Origin: Haliotis asinina
Taxonomy: Eukaryota; Mollusca; Gastropoda; Lepetellida; Haliotidae
Assembly: GCF_037392515.1 (NCBI RefSeq)
Contig: NC_090283.1
Span: forward strand, 24,554,249-24,618,248
Length of the DNA stretch: 64,000 nucleotides
Reading direction: 5' to 3'
The notes beneath the pieces were generated by a model. It was not told the origin of the DNA. It ran no database searches and saw only the letters and a list, made by a program, of their open reading frames with translations. The position numbers and the translations under genes are program-made. Below are positions 47,901 to 59,900 of the stretch, piece after piece; the first letter of the stretch is position 1; each line of letters opens with the position of its first letter.

Positions 47901-50900
47901 TCCGGTAAATGGCACCACAGTTTACCATGGTAAAATAAGACCATGGTCTACCATGGTCAACCATGGCAGAATTAGACCATGGTAAGCCATGGTCTACCAT
48001 GGTAGCAAGACCATGGTGGCGGTAAATGGCACCACAGTTTACCATGGTAAAATAAGACCATGGTCTACCATGGTCAACCATGGCAGGATTAGACCATGGT
48101 AAGCCATGGTCTACCATGGTAGCAAGACCATGGTGGCGGTAAATGGCACCACAGTTTACCATGGTGAAATAAAACCGTGGTCTACCATGGTAAAAAGTGA
48201 CTATGGTGTATTATGGTAAACCATGGTAAAAGAAAAACCATGGCATACCATGGTCTACCATGGTAAACCAGAATAAAATAAGACCATGGTGGACCATGGT
48301 CATCCATGGCAAAAAAAGACCATGGTTAACCATGGTCTACCATGGTATCAAAACATCATGGTGGTAGTAAATGGCACCACAGTTTACCATGGTTAAGTAA
48401 AACCATGGTCTACCATTGCAGAAAGAGACCATGGTGTACCATGGTTTGCCATGGTAAAAGGAGACCACGGTGTACCATTTATTACTACTGAAAAAAATGA
48501 GACCATAGTAAGTACAGCATGTTCGTTAGATTGCACAACAGTTTACCATCAGAATAACCTTTGGCTATTGAGACCATGTTGAAAACCAACCATATCACAC
48601 CACAACCTACATAGAAAATTGATATAGCACAAACACCATGGCATAGAATTCAATTAGAATATCAAATATTAAAGAATTAACATAAAAAAGACCCATGCAC
48701 TGAAAACAAACTGTTTACATTACGAAGACAAAGTTTATTACGAACATTGCCTCAGATTTAAATGAAAGACAATTTGACGATAGCTGTTGGAAAGCTCACA
48801 GGGATTGTGGGATATCCTGTGCAGCTAGAATTATAAATCCAGTTACACTGCTGAGGAAAAATGGTATGTGGACATGTTCATCTTTTTTCAGAAGACATTA
48901 TTATTTATTATTTTAAAACAGAAATGGGATGTCCTTCAGTCTGTATCCAGGAAAATGAACTCTTTCGGGACAACATTTCATGCAGTAATATACAATTTCA
49001 GAAATCCCATTAGACTATTTGATTTAAAAGTAGACACAATGAGAGTCACGACCAACACAGAATTTACAGGCGTGCCCCAAATCATCTACCTGGAAGTTGT
49101 ACAGGGGGCATCACAATTTCTCTCAGACGAGACAGGATTATACACACATGTTGGAAGAACCTTCACGAAGAGCTGTGGGGACATCACAGAAGATACCCAC
49201 ATTGCTTCAGGGATAGTACGTGAGTGAGTGACTGACTGAGTTTAGTTTTGCTCCACTTTTAGCAATGCTCCAGCAATAGCACGGCGACAGACACCAGAAA
49301 GGGGCTACACACACTGTACCCAGGAGAGGAATCGAATCTAAGTCTTCAGTTTGAAGAGCAAATGGCTCTGGAACATAACTTAATCTTCAGTGTTTCAACA
49401 TTAGTACCATTTCTTCAGAACTGTCCAGTGGAAATCTGAAAAACACACAAACAACATTTAATAACAGTGTTTCCCCATTTCAAAGGTTCTTAAGCAAATA
49501 TTGAAATTGTGTTGTTTAATTGTATATTTATAACTGCTGAAAAAATGTTAAGTATTTTCCCATACTTCGGATATTTTTTCACCTGAGTATTATACTAAAT
49601 CATGTTATTTAAAAACATTTCTATACATTAATGACTTTGAATCACTTTCTTTTAATGTGAAGAGTGTATATCAGTAGCAAAACATGCAATAGAAGTCAAA
49701 ACACAAAACTGGCTTCCAAATCACTTGTCTACATTCATAACCAAATACAATATTCTGAAATGATGCATAAAATTTCATAATACTTATAATAATCAGCACT
49801 ATCATAATATTGATAAAAACGTATCTCAAAGTATTTGAACCTATTTCCACGTTAAATGAATGGCAAAATGTACTGACACATTCAGTATTGGTTTACAAAC
49901 AGCAGTTATCACAAAGCTGAATACAAATATATACGATAGAAAGAAAATGGAATGTCCATAAACGTGCCTATAGCAATTACCTCCCTTTTATGATCATTTG
50001 AGTGTATTTTATTGTGTGTGTAATCTGAGAACAAACGGAATCTTTCAGGCTGACCTTACAGGCACCGTGAACTTTGACACCTTGTGCTACACAATTTTTT
50101 AAGTCATAACGGTTTTTAAAGTACCGTTAGATACTGATCGTGTCTTAACATAAATGAACGGAACATATTACATAAAACCTCAAATTAACGTTCATCACAC
50201 ATTATTCCTTCCGTTTGAGAGATATTCACTGAGAATGTACGACATAAACACTTCATACATTGCTATATATGTTATTGTTACATTGTCTTACGTCATTCTA
50301 ATCAAAGAGTGTTGCTTACCCCTTTACCTATGTTCGTATGCGAACCTTAAGGTACTCAAAACAATTTAAATATCGGGGCACTCAAAACGATTTCAATATT
50401 GCTGTTGTTTACTTACCGCTCGTGCTCATCTCCATTGGAAATCAACCTGAGACGTATCCATCGGCATAAATCTAGTCTATTCCTTCTTCACATATCCAAC
50501 ATTGGATTACCCTCCAAATCCGTGAATCGCTAATACGTTAGGTTATTCTTCGCTTAGATCGTTGTCTGTTGGCAAAAGTTGTGTTTGGCGCCTCTCGCTC
50601 GCTTTGCGCGCTCACACAGGTCTACGTGACACATAGCACTAGCAGCAATGGCATCGTGCCGCGAAGAGATCGTCCCCATTCGGCTTGTCCCGGAATGGTG
50701 CGAGTTTGAAGTGGAAACGTATTTTTTAAGAAAAAAATTAAAGCCAACATGTTTTCATAGACATATACACATATATCTACTACGACCAGGAATATAATCG
50801 AAACTGCATATGTAATAAATAAGCTGTACGGTTAGCGCTCATGAAGTCGCAATAGATTACGGAAGAACGAAGGGCGTGGCCGTGTTTGGCGCGAAAATCG

Positions 50901-53900
50901 GAGCCATGTACCGCGCGTTCGTGTTACTTCACAAGAGTGGATAATTTCTAATCTTACGATGTAATAATGGCTAGAATTACAGTATTTCGGCATAAACATC
51001 GAAATTTGAATAAATATTTATGTCGTATTATTTTCAACGGTGGGAATTGCGAAAACTTGATGTTCTGTGTGCACACGTCCCTTGACCGATTTGATCGATC
51101 TGTGGAAGGACAGTTTATGTACATATCCCCGCCCATAAATTTAATTTCATTAGTCAAAATTGACCTAATTTCTTAATGGTCGTATTTGCACGTGGTGAAC
51201 AGAATGTGACAGTGAAATGTGTTCAAAAGTGGAGAGCACTGATTTTTTTTTCAACGGGTAGATCGACGTACGTGTTTGGAAAGCTGTAAAAAAACATCGA
51301 TATCAAAATTCTTTTAAACATTTCTTTCTGTTTATAGTACCAAGTGAATTGTTTGTTGTTTTTACTGTTTTATGTTTTTGCTTCACCATAAACAATGCGA
51401 AAGACGTACTTATAAGTATCTGCTCACTTGCGATCGAGAAAATCACGGGAGAAATTCAATGAAAAGAGACGAATTTGACAGCGTACTTCAAAGTTTTACT
51501 TTATGGATAGACTAACAACTAGTCTCTGAAATGAACATATTTTACTTAAAAAAGTTCATATTGAAAATACTATAGTATAATACTATAATAATATAATGAA
51601 ATAGAGCGCTGAGACTTTCTTCATTCGCAGAAGCTAAGGGAATCTACAATCTGAGAACAAACTGAATCTTTCCTTACAGGCACCGTGAACTTTGACACCT
51701 TGTGCTACACAATTTTTTAAGTCATAACGGTTTTTAACGGACTTTCTTCATTTGCAGCCTGAAGTTAAGGGAATCTACAATCCATATTTTCTAGACTTAC
51801 ATGGGTATTCTTGGATATATTTGCGTCAGGGCCTGTACTTTATGGATTAAATATCACTATTCAGGGCAATTAGAAAACCTCTACAGTATCAACTAGTTGC
51901 GTAGCTATTAACAAAAGGTGAGTTTTTCTTTGAACTGTCTATATTGCTGAGACATTGTTTAGCTTTTCTGTCGTACAATGTTTGTTGTGTTTATTTTAAA
52001 ACAAGAAGAAAAAGGCACCCACACACAAAAACTAGTATTAGAGAGAGACGAGATTTACACAGTTTAATGGACAACTTTAACAAAGGGATTGGGAGAAATA
52101 AACCATGCCTATTATATTTTCAGATGAACACAGGGTTATTTTTGTTTTGCTTTTCCAGAGTATAAGACGTCAGTTGTTTGTTTGTGTATCTCTGCAGCAA
52201 ATATTAGTAAAATCAGTGAATAGTTCCGCTTATGATTATTTTTATGACATCGTGTTCTATTTTTTTTATTATATCACACTACATTTTAACACTCACTGAG
52301 GTGTTAAGATTTAGTTGTTTAATGCACACAAATGTAAGAACAAGGACCTACAAGATTTGTTATTCATAAATGAAACACAGAGTCATGAAAACATCAGGTT
52401 TCCCCTTTTAAATTTTTTATTTATCACAGTTTAAAATGTAAAATTTTTCTGTGATGACCATGGTCTACCATGGACTTTCATGAAATGACCATGGTCAACC
52501 ACTGCTTTGAACGAAAACACCATGTTTTACCATGGTTTTGTCTAGGATGACCATGGTCTGCCATGGCAAAAGGACAATGACCATGGTCTACCATGGTTTC
52601 TGGTGATCATGAGTTGTGATGACCATGGTCTACCATGGTAAAATGGAAAAGACCATGGTCTACCATGGTTACTGGTGACCATGGTCTATAATGACCATGG
52701 TCTGCCATGATGACCATGGTAGACCATGGTCTACCATGGTCTAGAAATGTTGGTGACCACGGTTTAGCACGGTAAACCATGGTAATACCATGGTTTACTG
52801 TGGTAAGCCGTGGTTGACCATGGTCAACCATGGTGCCATTTCAGCTGGGTACCCTCATGTTAAAATTATGGCGTTAAAGACAACTCCTCCCTTAAATTCA
52901 AAACCTGGTTAAGTATATAGGTATTCTCTCTACCTAAGTCCATGTTACCTGATGATGGATACCATAAGGGACTAAGGTAACTGGATGGTCAGTCACAATG
53001 ATGGATATTTTGCGCTCCAACTGTGGAGTCTTGCTCAACGATGGTTGCTATGGCTGGACTTGGGTCATTTCCTGGTTGTGGAATGGCACCAGTGTTGTAG
53101 GGTTAAACATAATATGTTTCCCACACAAAAAAGGAGTCCATTTTGGGCTGTTATGTGTTCCTTTGGATTTAAAAATATATATTGTGAATATGAATAAATT
53201 CTTAGATAACATGAGATAACTGTATTTTCTTTGCCCAATTGTCATTCTAGGTAAAACAACATTTTATGCTGCAGAATATATGCAGTGTGAAGATAGCTGC
53301 AGAAGCACCTCGCTATTTTATTTGAGCATTATGGAAGTTTTATAGCTTCTGTCTGTGGTTATTACATGTTAATGACTATAAAATCATCACAACTTGAAGC
53401 CCCTGGTGCTAGAGGGTCTTCCTGGACAGAAGGTTATGGCGTGTTTTGATGGGACTGGAGAATCTGGCGATGAAAGTGGTGTTGATGTGCGAAGGGCAAG
53501 GGGAGGGGGAGATGCTCAAACAGGATAGGGGGGGGGGGGGGGGGGGATAGTTGAGGTCAGCAGGGACTCTGTCTGCCTCCCCATCCCTCCCTATTCTTGT
53601 GCTGTTTTCCCACACTCCAAGGTGTGGTATGTCATCCTTAGCTGAGTCGTAGAATGCTGAAGGAGACGCTCAAGGAGGACCTGGACAGGTCAGCAGAGAT
53701 AGGACCTACTCTGTCTGCCTACTGGTCCTTCCCTCCTCTTGTGCTGAGACTATACCCTACTCCAAGCTGTGAGTTAGTCATCCTCAGTGTTACGTAGAAT
53801 GCTGCAGCAAAAGCTCAAGGAGGATCTGGATAGTTGAGGTCGGCAGAGACATGACCAACTCTGCCTGCCTACCCATCCCTCCCTAATTCTTGTGCTGAAC

Positions 53901-56900
53901 CTTTCGCCCACTCCAAGCTGTGATTGAGTCATCCTCAGCTGAAACTGAGGATGCTGAAGCAGAGGCTCAGGCAGGACCTGGGTAGTTGAGATTGACAGTG
54001 ACAGGACTAGCATCCCCGTCCTTGACTCATGCTTAATCCCTGAATATGTAATACTGATAGTATCAAGTAAACCCATTGGCATTGAAATGCCCAATTGAGA
54101 TGGGGATTCTAAACTTGCTTCACTTGGGGCTTTAGCATTGCAGGGAAGACTAGGCATTAGGGAATAGGTTGTGGTTCTGGGCAGAGACGGACTGCCCACA
54201 TCCCTGAGCCTTCTCATGCTGACTTTCTCCATACTCCATTGGCTCTGAGTGTGACCCCGTCATCTGAGACCAAGGAGGCTCTCTGTATGATGTGTTGCAC
54301 TAACGGAGAGATCATCTCTGTCCAGTTGTCCATTTCTGAGTCAGGCATATCAGTAGTAGTATCATGAGATATAACCATCCTTATCACCTCATTCAGACAT
54401 GTGCCAATCGCTCCAGTAGAAGTGGGGGGGAATGGTGAGGGAGGGGTTAGGGGGAGGGATGGTAAGTAGGGGTGGTACTCCATGTAGTCTGTCTCACAGT
54501 CACTGAAACATATTATTTTCCATACTGCCTAGCCCTCTTTGCAAAGTTTAAGCCATAAATGAAGCAAGTCTAGGTTTCCTCAGATTTTGAATCACTGCTG
54601 TCTGGGGCTCCTGTTTAGTTGTTACTATCGAAATGATATATTCAGCGATTAGGTGTTAAGTCTAGAGGCCCTGGTGTACATAGTGACGCCATACACATCA
54701 GTCCTGTCTTCTTTGAAGGACATCTTAGTATGAGGGATAAATCATTAGTGATGAATAGTGATGCAGTAAGTAATGAATAGTGATGCAGTTAGTGATGAAT
54801 AGTGTTGTAATTCATGCTGAGGAATCCACTTGCAAAATTAATGGCGATCCCTGGAGAGGTGATCTTTTACTTAGACTGTCACAACACAACTGTTTCATTG
54901 TGTCCATTCTGGCAGTGACCCATAAAGATCTAGGTGAGAATTGGTCTTTAATGACCAGTGCTTGTAATATGATACAGCTAAAGGCATAAGGTGGTCTTGT
55001 AATGGTTTCTTAATATCACAGGCTGACATGCATGATGTCAATCACTGGATTCTCTGATTCAACTTGGTTATTTACAGACCACCACCATATACATGTAGCT
55101 GGAATATTGCTGTGTGAAGCGTAGAACTCAACTCACTCACTCACTCACTAACTCACAACACACCATACTGTGGTCCAGCAGTGCCATTGCAGTGCAGATC
55201 TCATCACACACTATCGCAGGAGTCACTGTACAGGAAATGTAGCTAGCCTACTTCTATCACACTGAGCTGGTACTTCTTTGATGGTCTTGGATCTCAAGGG
55301 TGTAATCAGTTATTGATCAAGGAGATATTACCATCTTATCAAAAGTATATAAGCATTCATTGCTAGCTATGTGGTTTAACTTGTCGACTGTTTAGTCAGC
55401 TAGGTGTACAATGTCAACACCTTCATGTAAATTCTTTCAGCTTTTATTCAAGGGTCAGTTGGTTAGCTTTGTGGATTAATCATTCCGTGATCATCCGGGA
55501 CATATGTTTTTGAATCCCCACTTTTGAAGACCCTGAAAACCATACCCATTGTATCTTGAACAGAACTTTGTCTCACAGTCCCTGACTGTCATTATTTGCC
55601 CTTCTGACCCGTGAAGGTCCCGGGGTAGAATAGGCCTTCAGCAACCCATGCTTGCCATAAAAGGTGACTAGGCTTGTCGTAAGAGGCGACTAACGGGATC
55701 GGGTGGTCAGACTAGCTGACTTGGTTGACACATGTCATCGGTTCCCCATTGCCCAGATCGATGCTCATGTTGTTGATCTCTGGATTGTCTGGTTCAGACT
55801 CGATTATTTACAGACCGTCGCCATATAGCTGGAATATTGCTAAGTGCGACGTAAAACTAAACTCACTCACTCACTCACTATTTGCCCTTCTACCCTCCCT
55901 TTCCCAATGCAAAGGTCTTGAATGAAGTCTAGATTTCCTTAGGTTATGAATCTCACAACTCACTGGAACTCCTCCTTATTATCATATACAAGGGTTGGCT
56001 GAAAAGTTCTAAGCCTCACTGTGAAAAAAAGTTACAAAGTCCACGTTTGTAATTTAGTTTTCGACATAGTCCCCTTCCAAGTTCACACACTCGCGTGAAG
56101 TTTTCGGGAGTGGTTGCTGTTGAAGGCCTTCCTGAGTGTGGGTCATCATCAAGGCTTTGTGTGCCACGCTTAAATTCTGCTGCCCACTTCTTTACTGTGG
56201 AAAATGAAGGAGCATCATCCCCTAGAGTGGAGACCATGTCAGCATGTATCTGTGTTGGGGACATCCCTTTCTTTTGCAAGTACTTGATGACTGCCCTGTA
56301 TTCAGTTTTGTCCATTTCTGATGATTTCAGAGGGTAGGTTTACCAAAAGAGCTGTAGTTGAGATAAAACTATTAGTATGTTTGTAGTTCTTGTGTCTATG
56401 ATTCACTAAATGATTGTCCTCATTGGTGGCAAACACCTGTCTCTACCTGGTGGGGAAAAACCACTCAGGCTGAGAACTTTTCAGCCAACCCTCGTAGCTT
56501 TAAAAAGCAGTACCATCATATCTTTAACATCATTTCATTTTATTTTAAACATTTACTAGATGAACCCACCAAATACGCATTGGTTTTCCCAACATTTCCA
56601 CAGCATCACATCTTAGTTTTGAAATAGGCTGGGGCTTAACTTTTTATTCTGGATATATATTGAGGGACTAATGGTTAGTCTACAGTAAACAGCTGTGAGG
56701 GGAGGGAATTGGGTTAAAGGTTTATGATTATCACGTTACTAGCAACAGGCGTGTGAGTGAGTGAGTTACTCACTCACTGATTGAATTTTGGTGTTATTTT
56801 ATCAGCAAAATGGAATGTATCTGTGCCAGTTGCAATAATTGTCAGCTCACTAATATATTTAATTTGAGAGTAATGTTTTGGTCAATAGGTTGGTTGTCTT

Positions 56901-59900
56901 ACACCACCCTCCGCAATATTTCATTTATATGGCGATGATGTGTATATATGAAAGTCTGGACCAGACTATGCAGTGATTAACTGGATGAGCAGCTATGTGA
57001 GCAATTGGGATACAATGACATGTGTCAACCAAGTCAGCAAGCCTGACCACCTGATCTCTTTAGTCACCTCTTGAGACAACCATGGGATCCTGAAGAGATC
57101 AGCTGGCATGCAGATGTGTTACAGGTTGCACATTTCTGTATGATTACAGCCCATTTCACTAAGGTGATTGTAAGTCACTAAGGTAACCTTAGTGCCGTGT
57201 TAAAGATTGAAAGTGAATTTTAACCTTAGTAAAGGTTGTTTCATGAAAGGAGCCCCATTTGAGCAAAGGACCTCAAATCAGGAATGTTGACCACTGCAGA
57301 CAGACATCTTAGTGAGTAATAATCTCAGAAAGATGTTCAAGTCTTGTGGGTCTTCCTTATGCTGTAAATTTCAATGCAGACTCATGATCATCAATGATTC
57401 ATATCAAGTATTCAAGTCCTGGGGAACCTGTTTCCAAGAGGGAAATAACATGATACCAATATTTATGAGTCTCCTATCATGTCTCTGTGTGGATCAGCAG
57501 AGGTTATCAGCTTGGAAGTCACTTTGCAATGATGAGGATCAAGATTCATTAGCTTGGCAGAAGCCATCTTGGATTCAGGGGAGATAACCCTGGGAAGGAC
57601 TCGTTTAGTTTTCTGTGTTATCTGTGAAATGTGAGACCTTGCTGTGATCTATGACTTAGATCTGTGTGAATGACACCAAGTACAGATAGCAGTTTTATAC
57701 ATAGATCATGAATGAACCCATATGGGGGAGCCTAGTTTAGTTTAAACATTTTTTTTGTTTTGGGTCTGAATATAGACAGTCAATGATTGTGTGTTTGTAG
57801 TGATAAATTCATATCAGTAATTGTTAGTAGAGTAAGAGCAATTTGTAAGCAAGAATGACACACATCGCTTGAAAATAGTCCTAAATTCACTTTATTCTTG
57901 TTTTAAAAAATCTTATGTGGTGTTGAAGTTTACACAAATGATTGATCATTTTTAAAATTACGATCAGTCATGACTATATTCACATGTTCTTCACACACCT
58001 ACAAATTGAAAACGGTTGATGTATTTATCAAACTGTATCAAATATATTATGTTTTTTAATAAAGAAACTTTACTGAAAATGAATTTCATTGTATTTTGGT
58101 ATGTAAATGTTATCCAAATCAGAGATTATTGTATTTACCACATAAATTCTATTCAAATCCAACTATTCATAAGTGTAATATGCTGATGTCATAAGTGTAA
58201 TATGCTCATGTCAGCTGGCAATTCAGATATACTGGTAGTAAAAAACCTGTCAATTTATTTGCAAAATGATATAAGATTTCCTTTTCTACATTTGATAAAT
58301 TAGTTTATTGTCTTGTGGACTATATATGCACATATGTGCCGCTCTTTCATCCTGAAATGTAGCCAGGTCCTATGGCCTTCACTACAAGTAGGTAAACATT
58401 GATTGAGTGCCTGGGAAATGTCGATTTCTGATAAATGTGGTAATGGTTTTCAGGTGGGGTTCTGATTTGGGTTCACTGGACTGAAATTAAGTGAATGTTT
58501 AGACTAACAACTAGTCTCATAAATGAACATATTTTACTGGGAAAAAGTTCAAAGTAAGAAAAATGATATAATGAAATGTAGCCCTTATACTTTCATCATG
58601 AAGCTAAGAAAATCTAAACTTGCCACATTTTCTAGACTTTCGTTTGCTTTCTTGGATATATTTGCTTCAGAATTAATACGACAGACTAGTGCATTTTGTA
58701 ATTGACCACATCTGGTTTAGCTGATAGCTCGTGGAAATGTGATATGGATAAACAAGAAGCTTGGTTCATCCATCAGCTCCTTAACATTTCGGGTTACCTT
58801 GGTACTATAAGAGAATCTGAGGGCACTTCATCAGTATCTGTAATCGGTTTCCAGGATTGATTAGTTGTTGCAAAATGTTGCTTGCATCACAAGTGATCTG
58901 ACAAGTGGAAAGATAATTCTCAGAGTGATGCACTGATGATCAGCATTAAAAATATCCAAAATTTGGGTAATTGGAATCGGAATGAGATCATGTTCATGGA
59001 ACCAGTATTTATGTCCCAGTTTAAAACACCTACAAATTACTTATACGTTTCTTCATTCAGTGTACATCTGGATGATTGGGAAGCAGGTGTTGTGTTCCTT
59101 ATTGACTGATTCTCAGCACATGACTTTGATGCAAGGTGTTAAACCAAGTGTCCATGACAGAGATTTCTGAAATATTGAAGACACTCACTCACTCACTCAC
59201 TCACTCACTCACTCACTTGATTACCATTTTACTTGCAATACTCTATATTGCATCTCTGTATAACTGTGTGTAGATAACTCTGTTCAACCATATCATTTTA
59301 TAACGTGCAGCACTATTCATACTATAACCCTATATCAACCACCTATAACACTGTACCATTCACCATAACGTTTATCAGACACCTTAACATGTATCAGACA
59401 CCGGTAACATTTCATCAACCTGTAACACTGTGCCAACCACCTGTAACACTGTATCAAGCGCCGGTAACACTATCAGTCACCTGTAACACTGTATCAAACT
59501 CCTGTAACACTGTATCAACCACCTGTAACACTGTTTCAAGCTCCTGTATAAAAAACACTGTATCAAGCGCCTGTAACACTGTATCAGCCACCTGTAACAC
59601 TGTATCAAACTCCTGTAACACTGTATCAGCCACCTGTAACACTGTATCAGCCACCTGTAACACTATCAAGCACCTGTATAAAAAAACACTGTATCATGTG
59701 CCTGTAACACTGTATCAGCCACCTGTAACACTGTTTCAAGCTCCTGTATAAAAAACACTGTATCAAGCGCCTGTAACACTGTATCAGCCACCTGGAACAC
59801 TGTATCAAGCACCTGTATAAAAAAACACTGTATCAAGTGCCTGTAACACTGTATCAGCCACCTGTAACACTGTATCAAACTCCTGTAACACTGTATCAAA

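Larger units (their letters stand above)
47797..52850. mobile_element. Putative 5.05 kb foldback DNA transposon bounded by ACCATGGT arrays
   Basis: ACCCAGCTGAAAT at 47797-47809 is repeated inverted as ATTTCAGCTGGGT at 52838-52850. Immediately inside each end begins an array of the palindrome ACCATGGT (left about 47821-48480, right about 52456-52834), a word otherwise infrequent in the window. The right end, read inward, is AAATGGCACCATGGTTGACC. The left array repeats the phrase AAATGGCACCACAGTTTACC four times, so the two arrays share more than the palindrome. No clean target-site duplication is visible (TAA/TAC at best). The 3.97 kb interior has no recognisable transposase. Superfamily unassigned. 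Confidence 0.55.

Noticed and set aside
53774-54483. 152- and 89-codon minus frames
   Set aside because: They overlap the 125-base imperfect repeat and family D; no splice sites in phase and no recognised domain.
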